From the NCBI RefSeq assembly GCF_014648275.1, contig NZ_BMQU01000008.1:62001-126000 (forward strand): a stretch of 64,000 bases of DNA, read 5' to 3'. The stretch comes from Pseudomonas laurentiana. GTDB lineage: Bacteria > Pseudomonadota > Gammaproteobacteria > Pseudomonadales > Pseudomonadaceae. Under the pieces are notes generated by a model. It was not told the origin of the DNA and ran no database searches. It worked only from the letters and a program-made list of their open reading frames with translations. The position numbers and the translations under genes were made by a program. Below are positions 1-10,813 of the stretch, in pieces (position 1 is the first letter of the stretch; each line of letters opens with the position of its first letter).

Positions 1-50
1 GTGAAGCCGCTGCCCAGCCGCACCGGGTACGGCACAAAAAACTGGCATAA
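1..50 (+). CDS. C-terminal tail of a truncated upstream gene (unidentified)
   Basis: The frame starting at base 3 reads about 15 residues ending in a basic tail (HKKLA) and stops with TAA at 48-50. A clean intrinsic terminator follows 22 bases later, which fits the end of a real rightward gene whose body lies left of the window. Too little remains to name a family. Confidence 0.4.
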   Translation, partial: EAAAQPHRVRHKKLA

Positions 51-71
51 CCGCTCGCGGTTTTGCACTGA

Positions 72-99
72 AACGGGGCCTTCGGGTCCCGTTTTTTTT
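72..99 (+). terminator. Intrinsic terminator of the left-edge gene
   Basis: A GC-rich hairpin (acggggcc, loop ttc, gggtcccgt) is followed directly by a run of eight T. It closes the truncated gene at the left edge and isolates it from gdhA. Confidence 0.85.
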
Positions 100-279
100 G
101 CCTGAAATGTATCGCTCCCATCGCCGACAAGGCAGGCTGCCTGAGGGCTCGCACTCACTGGGCTGGGGTGAGTGATGTTTCCGGTGACGGGTTTGAATGT
201 GTATACATTTACATAAATGCACCATTTAATTTCATAAAAACGACATTTTGCACTGTCGCAGTGCGCGTTGACTTGATAA

Positions 280-2159
<1,880 letters not shown>

Positions 2160-2172
2160 GAACGGCTCCTTC

Positions 2173-2557
2173 TCAGGAGACCCTGCTGGCAGACATGCGC
2201 ACTATGGCTGACCCGTCCACGGCCTCTCTACGCCTGTAGGCGCGTGCCGCATCGCGATCGTTCTCCTGCTGCCATTGTTCCTTGCGGTTCTCCCAATGGC
2301 GGGCACGGTAGTCTCGCAGGTCCTGATTCCCCTGCATGCCTGGCACTGGCGAAAGCCATCGTCCCAGCCGGCCTCATATTGGCGGTTGTGCAGGTAGCGT
2401 GGTACATCTTTGCGAAAGTCGCCAGCTATTACGCTGACGGCCTGACAACCGTCATGACCGAGTTGAAACGGTATCTGCCTCTTGTCGGGTTGATGATCCC
2501 CCGCTTGGACTGCATAGCGTTAATCAACCGCAGACAAGACCCGCGCACAAAGAGCAA
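2173..2557 (-). pseudogene. Frameshifted remnant of a small unknown gene
   Basis: No intact gene fits here, but two adjacent minus-strand frames read like one protein. The upstream frame gives DGCQAVSVIAGDFRKDVPR and then GWDDGFRQCQ. Near 2335-2345 the coding sense shifts to the next frame, giving QGNQDLRDYRARHWENRKEQ and QENDRDAARAYRRREA before a TGA at 2173-2175. An in-frame TAA just upstream (near 2520), and a hydrophobic stretch in another frame beyond it (LIALCARVL), suggest a second lesion near a former signal peptide. It starts immediately after the DUF4105 stop, as a co-transcribed gene would. Family not recognised. Confidence 0.5.
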
Positions 2558-4420
2558 TCAATAGTTGTACCACTTCAGTTCAAGCATCACTTCGTTCTGC
2601 GCTGAAGTGAACTGGCTGAAATCGCGCTTTGCGCTCAAGCGCAGACCGAAGTTGTTCGACAACTCCCACTGCTGGTTCAGGCTCAGGCTGCGACGCACTT
2701 CGCCATTGGTAAAGTAATCACCCTTGGCCTCCAGGCTGAGGTTGCCCAGCCCGTTACGCCACAACAGGCCAGTGTTGAAACCGGCTGCTGGTGCTATGAA
2801 ACCGGCAAAGTCTTCGTTGTGTTCGACCCGTACGGTTCCAAGGGCAAACCCGAGCATTTCGTCGCTCAGCGCCCAGGTGCTGCCAGCACCACCATTTACC
2901 TGGCTCACCAGGGTTTCGTCACCGTTCCTGCCAAGCACGCGCTCCAGGCCGCCGGCGACTTGCCATGACCACGGTTGCAGCAGGGCGTTGCGTGGTGTCA
3001 GCGAGCGAATGGTCGCCAGGTCCAGGCGTTGCAGTTGCCAGTGGTTACCTTCGTACTGGCGTAGCTTTAGCTGGAGGATTTCAATCTGTGCCCCCAGCGG
3101 AAAGCCATACATGTTGTCGTTGAGGTCGTGGTAGGCCATGCGCAGGCCGTACTCGGTGAATGCGCGGTCTTCCCGTGTACCCATTCCCAACTGCCAGGTG
3201 CGTGACTGATGGCCGTCTTCGGGCAGTCCAGGTCGCTTTATGTCCAATTCAGGTGGCGGATTGCGGTTGATTGCCCGCAGCAGCTCAAAGCTGCGTTTGG
3301 TGCGCGCCGGGTCACGCTCCTGGCCGTTTGCACGGTAGCGTTCCAGGCGGTAGGCCGCGTCCTGTACCAGGGCCTGGCGCTCACGCGGCAGCGCGTTGAA
3401 CGTCGGGCTTTGCAGTTGCGCGGTATCAGCACTGACGGCCAGTACCTGGCGTTGCTCCTCGGTATCCAGTGGCGCCGCACGCTCAAGCAATTCACGTTCG
3501 CGTGATGGGCGATAGTCGATCCGCTCCACCAGCCCAGATTGCTTGACGGCCTTGACGGTGTCGGTCGGAATGGCCGTGAGCGGGAATTGCGAGGTCAGGT
3601 CCAGGCTCGGGCGAGCCACCTGCAACAGTTCGAGCAAGCGGTAAGAGCAGTTTTCGTCAAAAAAGAAGTAGTCGAAGCGAATCTGTTTGAGTTCCCACAC
3701 GTGCTCGACCATACGCCCGGTTTCTTCCGGGGTCAGGTTCAAGCGGTACTCCCACAGGTCGCGGTTCTCCAGGCTGCGATACTCCGACAGTTTTTCCTGA
3801 TAGGGCACCAGGGCAAACAGGCCGGGGTAGCCGCCCATCAGGCCTTTCCAGGCATAGAGGATGCTGTTGTCGTTACCTTCGATGTAGGCGCCGAAGTTGA
3901 TTGCGTAGCTCAGCAGGGCCGTGTCGTTCTTTTGCACATCGGCCTGGTCGATACGCAGCAAGGTGTGGCCGAACATCGACGAGGGGCTGTTCAGGTAGGC
4001 CGCCGGGAAGATCATCACTGCACTGTGTGGCGACACATCCTTGAACCACCGGGGGTATTCCTTGCAGTCCGGTGCAGGCAGGTCGTTCAACTGGAGTTGC
4101 TCGCGCAGCCAGCGGGTGCGTGCCGGGAATACGCACTGTGCATGTTTGTCGCCCAGGCTTGCCGGTGCGTACAGCGCCTGGAGCGTGGCGCGCAGTTCCT
4201 GGTCGGGGTGGTGCCCTCCGTCTTTGGCGAGAAAGAAGCGCGCGTCGTCGACATAGCTGCGCCAGCCACCCAGTTTGGCGGTTTCGTAGTGACCCAGGGC
4301 GATCCAGTAGCGGTCATTGGCCAACTGGTTGAGGCGGTTGTCGTCGAAAGCGGGAGCAGCATGCAACGGGGCGCAGGCACAGAGCGCCAGGTAGGCAAGG
4401 CGTTTGAGCATGTCGGGCAA
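2558..4420 (-). CDS. DUF4105 (Lnb N-terminal periplasmic domain) envelope protein
   Basis: A 620-residue exported protein with a signal peptide at about 1-21 (LAYLALCACAPLHAAPA). The central DUF4105 region carries the hallmark SPSSMFGHTLLRI near 146-158, followed by FDYFFFDENCSYRLLELL at roughly 250-267. These His, Asn and Cys residues recall an NlpC/P60-like papain fold, so a periplasmic hydrolase-like role is plausible but not established. The last 200 residues are rich in alternating aromatic/polar segments ending in WYNY, consistent with outer-membrane beta strands. MLKR (start at 4411) is an alternative start. It may have been transcribed with the remnant immediately downstream. Confidence 0.8.
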   Translation of the reverse strand: MPDMLKRLAYLALCACAPLHAAPAFDDNRLNQLANDRYWIALGHYETAKLGGWRSYVDDARFFLAKDGGHHPDQELRATLQALYAPASLGDKHAQCVFPARTRWLREQLQLNDLPAPDCKEYPRWFKDVSPHSAVMIFPAAYLNSPSSMFGHTLLRIDQADVQKNDTALLSYAINFGAYIEGNDNSILYAWKGLMGGYPGLFALVPYQEKLSEYRSLENRDLWEYRLNLTPEETGRMVEHVWELKQIRFDYFFFDENCSYRLLELLQVARPSLDLTSQFPLTAIPTDTVKAVKQSGLVERIDYRPSRERELLERAAPLDTEEQRQVLAVSADTAQLQSPTFNALPRERQALVQDAAYRLERYRANGQERDPARTKRSFELLRAINRNPPPELDIKRPGLPEDGHQSRTWQLGMGTREDRAFTEYGLRMAYHDLNDNMYGFPLGAQIEILQLKLRQYEGNHWQLQRLDLATIRSLTPRNALLQPWSWQVAGGLERVLGRNGDETLVSQVNGGAGSTWALSDEMLGFALGTVRVEHNEDFAGFIAPAAGFNTGLLWRNGLGNLSLEAKGDYFTNGEVRRSLSLNQQWELSNNFGLRLSAKRDFSQFTSAQNEVMLELKWYNY

Positions 4421-4455
4421 CTACGTCTGAATGATGCCGATAGAGGCGAAGAACA

Positions 4456-4476
4456 ACCCGCCCCTGAGGGGCGGGT
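4456..4476 (-). terminator. Terminator-like hairpin after the DUF3015 gene
   Basis: A perfect 9-bp stem (acccgcccc / ggggcgggt) with a 3-nt loop lies just past the DUF3015 stop and before the DUF4105 start. Only a short T-rich stretch follows on the minus strand. Confidence 0.6.
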
Positions 4477-4485
4477 GGGCCGAGC

Positions 4486-4974
4486 TTAAGCCTGGGTGGC
4501 GTATTTGGCCAGGCGTGGGTCGCTTTTCAGAACAGCCAGGGTGTTGTTGTGGACATCTTCAGCGGTGATGTCGGCAGTCTTGAAGATCTCCTGGAAGTGT
4601 TGGTGGGTGACGGCGGCGAAGTGCGCGCGGTCTTCAGGTGCCACGCCGAGGACGACGGCATAGGTGGTCAGTGCTTCGCCTTGACCTTTGGCCATGTCTT
4701 CAGACAGTTCGTTCATCATGCCATTCATGGCAAACCACGACTTGCCGCCATAGGTCAGCGCAGCGTTGGTGGCGCATCCGTTGGTGCCGGAAGTCATGCC
4801 GAACGTTGCGTTACCGGAGGTGCCGTTGGTTGTTGATGCAAGGAAGTGGGCCGGTGTACCGCGTTGGCCCGCGAACAACATGTTGCCCCAGCCGCAATCC
4901 GGGCCGCCAGGCGCCTGGGCCATGGCGTTCAGGGATGCGGCGGCGAACAGAGTACCCAGAAGAATCCGTTTCAT
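4486..4974 (-). CDS. DUF3015 family exported protein
   Basis: A 162-residue protein with a clear signal peptide (MKRILLGTLFAAASLNAMAQ, cleavage about residue 20). The mature N-terminus PDCGWGNMLFAGQRG is typical of DUF3015, as are a Gly/Ser/Thr-rich middle (TTNGTSGNATFGMTSGT) and a second Cys (NGCATNAAL). The function of the family is unknown; localisation is periplasmic or outer membrane. It is followed by its own hairpin, so it looks monocistronic. The start is supported by the perfect signal peptide. Confidence 0.85.
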   Translation of the reverse strand: MKRILLGTLFAAASLNAMAQAPGGPDCGWGNMLFAGQRGTPAHFLASTTNGTSGNATFGMTSGTNGCATNAALTYGGKSWFAMNGMMNELSEDMAKGQGEALTTYAVVLGVAPEDRAHFAAVTHQHFQEIFKTADITAEDVHNNTLAVLKSDPRLAKYATQA

Positions 4975-5248
4975 AGCATTGTTCTCTTTCTAAGAAGTGC
5001 AAACCAAAGGTCAGGGTTATCTGGCATATCGGTATGACCTGTAGCCAGGACGGGTCGGTTATTTACCCAGCCGCGCAGCTTACAGTTTAGGCATGATCTA
5101 ACAGTTCGCTGATTAATTACGAAAGATTGCTGGAAGGCGCTATTGGGGGCAGGATTCACCCCGTTGCAGAAAGCGTTGAAGAGCCTTGCAAGCCGCACGC
5201 ACCCGGCGCCAGAATGCTTCATCCGCCCCGCCGAAGTAAGGAAGCCCG

Positions 5249-7687
5249 ATGCCCGATCCTGTTGCTGCGAGCCTGCGTCTTGCGCCAGAAGCCTTGACCC
5301 GGCCGTTTTCCGCCGAACAGTTCGCCTTTACCACCACCAATGATCTGGAGCCCTTTCGCGGTGTGCTTGGCCAGGAACGTGCTGTCGAAGCCTTGCAGTT
5401 TGGCGTCGCCATGCCGCGTCCTGGGTACAACGTATTTGTCATGGGTGAGCCCGGCACCGGGCGTTTCTCGTTTGTCAAACGCTACCTGAAAGCCGAGGGC
5501 AAGCGCCTGCACACCCCTTCGGACTGGGTGTACGTCAACAACTTCGACGACCCGCGCGAAGCGAAGGCGCTGGAGTTGCCGCCTGGTAGTGCTGGCGCAT
5601 TCATTGCCGATATTGGCGGGCTGATCGACAACCTGCTGGCAACCTTCCCGGCAGTGTTCGAACATCCTTCGTTCCAGCAGAAGAAAAGCGCCATCGACCG
5701 CAGCTTCAACCAGCGTTATGACCGCGCCCTGGATGTGATCGAGCGGGCGTCCCTGGAAAAGGACGTTGCACTGTACCGTGACAGCAGCAACGTTGCGTTC
5801 ACCCCCATGAGTGACGGCAAGGCGCTGGACGAGGCCGAGTTCGCGCAGTTGCCTGAAGCTGAGCGTGAGCGTTTCCACGAAGACATTGCCGCACTGGAGG
5901 AGCGTCTGAACGAAGAGCTGGCCAGCTTGCCGCAGTGGAAGCGCGAGTCGAGCAACCAGTTGCGCCAGCTCAACGAGGAAACCATTACCCTGGCCTTGCA
6001 GCCGTTGTTGTCCCCGCTCTCGGAAAAGTACGCGGAGAACGCAGCGGTCTGTGCCTACCTGCAAGCCATTCAGGTCAACCTGCTGCGCACGGTCGTCGAA
6101 CAATTGGTCGACGACAGCAAAAGTGATGCAGTGGCACGCAAGATACTGGAAGAGCAATACGCGCCAAGCCTGGTGGTCGGGCATCCGGTCAGTGGGGGCG
6201 CGCCGGTGGTGTTTGAGCCGCACCCAACGTACGACAATCTGTTTGGCCGCATCGAGTACAGCACCGATCAAGGGGCTCTCTACACCAGCTATCGGCAACT
6301 GCGTCCGGGGGCGCTGCACCGTGCGAACGGTGGCTTCCTGATTCTTGAAGCCGAGAAAATGTTGGGTGAGCCCTTTGTCTGGGATGCACTCAAGCGTGCC
6401 TTGCAGTCGCGCAAACTGAAGATGGAGTCGCCGTTGGGCGAGTTGGGGCGTGTCGCCACCGTCAGCCTCACCCCGCAGATGATCCCGCTGCAGGTCAAGG
6501 TTGTCATCATTGGTGCGCGCCAGCTGTACTACGCCCTGCAGGACCATGATCCGGACTTCCAGGAGATGTTCCGGGTGCTGGTGGACTTCGATGAAGACAT
6601 TCCGATGGTCGACGAGAGCCTGGAGCAGTTCGCTCAGTTGCTCAAAACCCGTACCAGCGAGGAAGGCATGGCGCCATTGACCGCCGATGCGGTCGCGCGG
6701 CTGGCAACCTACAGCGCTCGTCTGGCCGAACACCAGGGGCGTTTGTCGGCGCGAATCGGTGACCTGTTCCAGCTGGTCAGCGAAGCGGATTTCATTCGCC
6801 ACCTGGCCAACGACGAAATGACTGACTGCGGCCATATCGAGCGGGCGCTCAAGGCCAAGGCCACGCGTACCGGCAGGGTTTCGGCGCGGATTCTCGACGA
6901 CATGCTCGCCGGGATCATCCTGATCGATACCGAAGGTGCGGCCGTGGGCAAGTGCAACGGCCTGACAGTGCTTGAGGTTGGCGATTCGGCGTTCGGTGTG
7001 CCAGCGCGGATCTCCGCTACGGTATACCCGGGTGGTAGTGGAATCGTCGACATCGAACGCGAGGTCAATCTGGGGCAGCCGATTCACTCCAAAGGGGTGA
7101 TGATCCTTACCGGTTACCTGGGCAGCCGTTATGCCCAGGAGTTCCCGTTAGCCATTTCCGCGAGTATTGCCCTGGAGCAGTCCTATGGATACGTCGACGG
7201 TGACAGTGCCTCGCTTGGTGAGGCCTGTACCCTGATCTCGGCGTTGTCGAAGACCCCCCTTAAGCAGTGTTTCGCCATTACGGGTTCTATTAACCAGTTT
7301 GGTGAAGTGCAGGCTGTGGGTGGGGTCAACGAGAAAATCGAGGGCTTCTTCCGGCTCTGCGAAGCGCGAGGCCTGACCGGCGAACAGGGCGCAATCATTC
7401 CGCGTGCCAACGTCACGACGCTGATGCTCGATGAGCGAGTGCTGCAAGCGGTGCGCGCAGGGCAGTTCCATATCTATGCCGTCAGCCAGGCCGACGAGGC
7501 ATTGAGCCTGCTGGTGGGCGAGCCGGCCGGTGCACCTGATGCCGATGGCCAGTTCCCGGAGGGCAGCGTCAACGCCAGGGTGGTCGAACGTCTGCGAGTG
7601 ATCGCCGAGATGATCAGCGAGGAGGAGCTCAAGGAGGCGGAGAAAGAGCACGCCGAACAGGCCTTGGCCGGGGTCAAACCGTCCTGA
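5249..7687 (+). CDS. Lon-family (S16) ATP-binding protease, AAA_32 type
   Basis: An 812-residue protein with an N-terminal AAA_32 ATPase module and a C-terminal Lon-type proteolytic domain. The P-loop region reads GEPGTGRFS (66-74), with arginine where the Walker A lysine normally stands. The protease domain has the Ser-Lys dyad: S653 in VDGDSASLGE and K696 in GGVNEKIEGF. This is the Lon-like class related to E. coli YcbZ, distinct from the classical Lon and soluble. A long charged middle segment (about 150-290) should be coiled coil. The start is supported by AAGGA about 8 bases upstream. The gene is monocistronic, with about 270 bases of leader/promoter region before it. Confidence 0.9.
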   Translation: MPDPVAASLRLAPEALTRPFSAEQFAFTTTNDLEPFRGVLGQERAVEALQFGVAMPRPGYNVFVMGEPGTGRFSFVKRYLKAEGKRLHTPSDWVYVNNFDDPREAKALELPPGSAGAFIADIGGLIDNLLATFPAVFEHPSFQQKKSAIDRSFNQRYDRALDVIERASLEKDVALYRDSSNVAFTPMSDGKALDEAEFAQLPEAERERFHEDIAALEERLNEELASLPQWKRESSNQLRQLNEETITLALQPLLSPLSEKYAENAAVCAYLQAIQVNLLRTVVEQLVDDSKSDAVARKILEEQYAPSLVVGHPVSGGAPVVFEPHPTYDNLFGRIEYSTDQGALYTSYRQLRPGALHRANGGFLILEAEKMLGEPFVWDALKRALQSRKLKMESPLGELGRVATVSLTPQMIPLQVKVVIIGARQLYYALQDHDPDFQEMFRVLVDFDEDIPMVDESLEQFAQLLKTRTSEEGMAPLTADAVARLATYSARLAEHQGRLSARIGDLFQLVSEADFIRHLANDEMTDCGHIERALKAKATRTGRVSARILDDMLAGIILIDTEGAAVGKCNGLTVLEVGDSAFGVPARISATVYPGGSGIVDIEREVNLGQPIHSKGVMILTGYLGSRYAQEFPLAISASIALEQSYGYVDGDSASLGEACTLISALSKTPLKQCFAITGSINQFGEVQAVGGVNEKIEGFFRLCEARGLTGEQGAIIPRANVTTLMLDERVLQAVRAGQFHIYAVSQADEALSLLVGEPAGAPDADGQFPEGSVNARVVERLRVIAEMISEEELKEAEKEHAEQALAGVKPS

Positions 7688-7854
7688 CGAGGAGGGCGGG
7701 CGCCAGGGTCGGCATGACCATTCGGCGCCCGCTGTTGTGCGACCGCTTGTCGCCGTCGGTTTTCTTCTATTCTTCAGATCATGGACAGTCGTAGGTACAG
7801 GATAGAAACAGCTTCCGATGGGGGCTGAACAGCGTTTCTCCGAGGATCGTCGCC

Positions 7855-8196
7855 ATGCCGCGCAGCCTCAGTCTCACTCGTCAATGCCTGGGTCTGGTCA
7901 CCCGCATTGAATGCAGCATTCGTCCGCTGGCCGGTGACAATGGCATGTGGACGCTGCTTTTCGCCGCCGGCATGGCTGGCGAGCAACCCTCTGCGATCAA
8001 GGCTCAAGGACCGTTCCACGGCCCTTATGTCGCAGAGTCAGTACTCAATGCCATCGTCGACAGCTTGACCTTGCATGGTTATCAAGTGGCGGATGGGCCG
8101 CAGATCTGGTGCCTTCACCTGCAGGCACAACTCAGACGGATCAACGGCGAACGGGTACATCACGTGGGTGATTTCCAGTTCCATCCAGAAACCTGA
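7855..8196 (+). CDS. Conserved small hypothetical protein
   Basis: A 113-residue soluble protein starting [10 protein letters not shown] with a good ribosome-binding site (gaggatcgtcgcc before ATG). It contains a [18 protein letters not shown] segment and no transmembrane helix or recognisable catalytic motif. Codon use resembles the neighbouring genes. Function unknown; it sits alone between the Lon-like gene and the UPF0114 gene and is followed by a weak hairpin (about 8200-8240, ending in T5). Confidence 0.7.
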   Translation: MPRSLSLTRQCLGLVTRIECSIRPLAGDNGMWTLLFAAGMAGEQPSAIKAQGPFHGPYVAESVLNAIVDSLTLHGYQVADGPQIWCLHLQAQLRRINGERVHHVGDFQFHPET

Positions 8197-8299
8197 AGGG
8201 CTGCCCCCGGTTGCCTTGCAGCAACCTGACGCGGGCTTTTTCTGTCATTCGTGGCTGGTATACTCCTGCTCGTTTTTCCCGCCACCGATGAGTTTTTCA

Positions 8300-8788
8300 A
8301 TGGAACGTTTTATCGAAAACACGATGTATGCCTCGCGTTGGCTGCTCGCGCCCATTTACTTTGGTTTGTCGCTGGGCCTGCTGGCGCTGGCGCTGAAATT
8401 TTTCCAGGAAATCTTTCACGTACTGCCTAACGTATTCTCCATGGCGGAAGCTGACCTGATTCTGGTGATCCTGTCGCTGATCGACATGTCCCTGGTGGGT
8501 GGCCTGCTGGTCATGGTGATGTTCTCCGGTTACGAAAACTTTGTCTCGCAACTGAATATCGACGATGGCAAAGAGAAGCTCAGTTGGCTGGGCAAGATGG
8601 ACTCCACGTCCCTGAAGATGAAGGTGGCAGCCTCGATCGTGGCGATTTCCTCGATCCACTTGTTGCGGGTTTTCATGGATGCCCGGAACATCGAGACGCA
8701 GTACCTGATGTGGTATGTGATCATCCACATGACCTTTGTGGTCTCGGCCTTCGCAATGGGTTATCTGGATAAACTGACCAAGCACTGA
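8300..8788 (+). CDS. UPF0114 (YqhA) family inner-membrane protein
   Basis: A 162-residue protein starting [20 protein letters not shown], the standard UPF0114 N-terminus. Hydrophobic spans lie at about 15-40, 55-80, 105-128 and 135-155, giving a small polytopic inner-membrane protein. [18 protein letters not shown] is a conserved family segment. Its function is not established. An in-frame ATG four codons upstream (8288) is possible, but the family normally begins at MERF. A strong hairpin follows the stop. Confidence 0.88.
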   Translation: MERFIENTMYASRWLLAPIYFGLSLGLLALALKFFQEIFHVLPNVFSMAEADLILVILSLIDMSLVGGLLVMVMFSGYENFVSQLNIDDGKEKLSWLGKMDSTSLKMKVAASIVAISSIHLLRVFMDARNIETQYLMWYVIIHMTFVVSAFAMGYLDKLTKH

Positions 8789-8811
8789 TTGCGTCTTGCC
8801 GGTGAGTTTGA

Positions 8812-8844
8812 AACCGCCCGTCCGCTACAAACGGACGGGCGGTT
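8812..8844 (+). terminator. Strong hairpin after the UPF0114 gene
   Basis: A perfect 13-bp stem (aaccgcccgtccg / cggacgggcggtt) with a 7-nt loop lies 23 bases after the stop. The T tract behind it is short (gcgttt), so it may act mainly as an mRNA 3' end stabiliser. Confidence 0.65.
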
Positions 8845-8923
8845 GCGTTTCTGGCTTGTACTTTGTTCAGCTCTGTACGAAAAATGAACAGTCGCTCGTA
8901 TGTCCGAGTAGTGAGGTGCTGCA

Positions 8924-9229
8924 ATGAACCTGCACGATCTGAATACCGAGGCCAGGGCTGGTCATGTCGAGGAACTCAACCTGATCGCTATCGAAGGGGG
9001 CGATTACCTGCTGGAGGCACGGGTACATGGGCGTGCCCATCCGTTGTCTGATGCGCGAGGCAAGCGCCTGCGTGTGCACTCTGTGGAAGAAGCGCGTGGG
9101 CAACTGCAAGGGTTGCCTGACCTGCCGCTGAACCTGGTGCATTGGTCGGTGCAGGACGAAATGTGTGGCATGAGCAGCGCGGCCGAAGAAGATCTGAAAA
9201 TGCCGATTTCCCTGCGTTCAGCCTGGTAG
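8924..9229 (+). CDS. DUF6482-like small protein
   Basis: A 101-residue soluble protein beginning MNLHDLNTEARAGHVEELNL with a good Shine-Dalgarno (gaggtg, about 8 bases upstream). It has LIAIEGGDYLLEARV, then LPLNLVHWSVQDEMCG. I recognise it as the small pseudomonad family annotated DUF6482, but that assignment is from memory. There are no membrane segments and no known role. It lies between UPF0114 and fklB as in other pseudomonads. Confidence 0.65.
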   Translation: MNLHDLNTEARAGHVEELNLIAIEGGDYLLEARVHGRAHPLSDARGKRLRVHSVEEARGQLQGLPDLPLNLVHWSVQDEMCGMSSAAEEDLKMPISLRSAW

Positions 9230-9315
9230 CTGAACTGCTGCGCCGCAGTGTGCTAGGCTGCTCGCCCTTTTCATAAAGGGCGCGGTTTATGTGCGCCCTG
9301 CAGCGGAGCAAGCCA

Positions 9316-9933
9316 ATGTCCGAAATCAACCTGTCTACCGACGAAACTCGCGTCAGCTACGGCATCGGCCGTCAGCTGGGTGGTCAGCTGCGTGACAACC
9401 CGCCACCAGGCGTCAACCTGGACGCGATCCTGGCCGGTCTGACCGACGCGTTCAATGGCCAGGCCAGCCGCGTCAGCGAAGAAGCGCTGTCGGCCAGCTT
9501 CAAGGTCATCCGCGACATCATGCAAGCGGAAGCGGCTGCCAAGGCTGAAGCAGCTGCTGGTGAAGGCAAGGCCTTCCTGGCTGAAAACGCCAAGCGTGAC
9601 GGCATCACTACCTTGGCTTCGGGCCTGCAGTTTGAAGTGCTGACCGCCGGTGAAGGCGCCAAGCCGACTCGCGATGACAGCGTCCGTACCCACTACCACG
9701 GCACCCTGATCGACGGCACGGTCTTCGACAGCTCCTACGAGCGTGGCCAACCAGCTGAGTTCCCTGTCAGTGGCGTGATCGCTGGCTGGACCGAAGCCCT
9801 GCAACTGATGAACGCCGGCAGCAAATGGCGCCTGTACGTACCGAGCGAGCTGGCCTACGGCGCTCAGGGTGTTGGCAGCATCCCGCCGCACAGCGTACTG
9901 GTGTTCGACGTTGAGCTGCTCGACGTTCTGTAA
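9316..9933 (+). CDS. fklB: FKBP-type peptidyl-prolyl cis-trans isomerase
   Basis: A 205-residue protein. Residues 1-95 form the Fkp/FklB helical dimerisation region (MSEINLSTDETRVSYGIGRQ). Residues about 105-205 form the FKBP domain with VRTHYHGTLIDGTVFDSS, the GVIAGWTEALQLMNAG stretch and the C-terminal YG...IPPHSVLVFDVEL. It catalyses proline isomerisation during folding. No signal peptide is seen, so it is cytoplasmic (FklB) rather than periplasmic (FkpA). The start at 9316 follows GGAG (gcggagcaagcca); an upstream in-frame ATG at 9289 would add nine non-conserved residues. A short 8-bp hairpin lies in the leader (about 9263-9282). Confidence 0.93.
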   Translation: MSEINLSTDETRVSYGIGRQLGGQLRDNPPPGVNLDAILAGLTDAFNGQASRVSEEALSASFKVIRDIMQAEAAAKAEAAAGEGKAFLAENAKRDGITTLASGLQFEVLTAGEGAKPTRDDSVRTHYHGTLIDGTVFDSSYERGQPAEFPVSGVIAGWTEALQLMNAGSKWRLYVPSELAYGAQGVGSIPPHSVLVFDVELLDVL

Positions 9934-10019
9934 GCCCTAGCGTTGCAGGGGAGCTTGGCTCTCCAGCAGCGGCAATGCCGGCTTCTGCTCAACCGTGCGG
10001 GAGCCAGCGTTGCTGGCGA

Positions 10020-10250
10020 TTACAGCGGGCGCAATGCCCGTGCGTAAGAAAACAGAAACAGGTTGCGCACCAGTTCCTTGAGCACATTCGGCTCGTTTGA
10101 ATTCAAACCACTCAGGTCCAGATCACCTTGGGCGTGCAGTTCATGCAGCGCGTCTTCTTCGAGCACGGCACAGACCTCGCCGGTTTCCCGGTGCAGGATG
10201 CGCAGGCAAGGGTGAGGGCGTTCCAACCAGGCGTCGATCAGATAAGTCAT
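10020..10250 (-). CDS. Small conserved protein under a Fur-box-like site (PA4570-like)
   Basis: A 76-residue soluble protein (MTYLIDAWLERPHPCLRILH...) with an acidic middle and a hydrophobic C-terminal helix (VLKELVRNLFLFSYARAL). It corresponds by position to P. aeruginosa PA4570, which I recall as an iron-responsive gene of unknown function. A 19-bp Fur-box-like sequence lies 27 bases upstream of its start, and GGAG precedes the ATG. The expected regulation is repression by Fur-Fe(II) and induction in iron starvation. Function unknown. Confidence 0.75.
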   Translation of the reverse strand: MTYLIDAWLERPHPCLRILHRETGEVCAVLEEDALHELHAQGDLDLSGLNSNEPNVLKELVRNLFLFSYARALRPL

Positions 10251-10276
10251 GATTACTCTCCTTGAACTCTTTCAGT

Positions 10277-10295
10277 GAGAATAATTCTTATTATC
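10277..10295 (-). promoter_or_regulatory. Putative Fur box
   Basis: On the minus strand the site reads GATAATAAGAATTATTCTC, identical at 15 of 19 positions to the classical Fur consensus GATAATGATAATCATTATC. It is AT-rich in a GC-rich background and sits just upstream of the 76-residue gene ending at 10020. Confidence 0.75.
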
Positions 10296-10374
10296 ATAAT
10301 AGCAAGAAGTGATTGGCAGTTTCTGCCAGAGGGTCGATCCGAGGCCGTTGCACGGCCCCGAATACAGACTCGGG

Positions 10375-10716
10375 TCAGACCTTGCGGACGAACTCGGACT
10401 TGAGCTTCATTGCGCCGATGCCGTCGATCTTGCAGTCGATGTCATGGTCGCCGTCACACAGGCGGATATTCTTGACCTTGGTACCGACCTTGACCACCAG
10501 GGACGAACCCTTGACCTTGAGGTCCTTGATCACGGTAACGGTGTCGCCGTCTTGCAGGACGTTGCCCACCGAATCCTTTTTCACTGCCTCGTCGTTGCCT
10601 GCTTCGGCCTCACCACTGGCGGACCACTCGTGGGCGCACTCGGGGCAGATCAGCATGGCACCGTCTTCGTAGGTGTATTCGGAGTTGCATTTTGGGCAGG
10701 GAGGCAAAGTGCTCAC
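10375..10716 (-). CDS. yjdM: YjdM/PhnA-type zinc-ribbon protein
   Basis: A 113-residue cytosolic protein. The N-terminal zinc ribbon has CPKC (residues about 7-10) and CPEC, followed by an acidic linker and a C-terminal beta domain with [15 protein letters not shown]. The family was once named alkylphosphonate utilisation protein PhnA, but its true role is unclear. I chose the GTG at 10716 ([10 protein letters not shown]) because it matches the family length. A longer reading to 10752 adds 12 residues of non-conserved sequence. It lies downstream of ispB on the same strand's left side, a conserved pseudomonad arrangement. Confidence 0.88.
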   Translation of the reverse strand: MSTLPPCPKCNSEYTYEDGAMLICPECAHEWSASGEAEAGNDEAVKKDSVGNVLQDGDTVTVIKDLKVKGSSLVVKVGTKVKNIRLCDGDHDIDCKIDGIGAMKLKSEFVRKV

Positions 10717-10813
10717 TAAGGTTCCTCTGGGTGTACGTGCAAAAACCCACATTGTATAGGGTTTTGTCGCTCAGAGGGCAAGCAGGCCCATCCGAAGATG
10801 GGCCGGGGCAGGA

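Noticed and set aside
5219-7087. 622-codon minus-strand frame opposite the Lon-like gene
   Set aside because: Antisense shadow; the plus-strand product has complete AAA and Lon motifs.
9263-9282. 8-bp hairpin in the fklB leader as a riboswitch
   Set aside because: Too small and without any conserved aptamer sequence; probably the end structure of the preceding transcript or chance.
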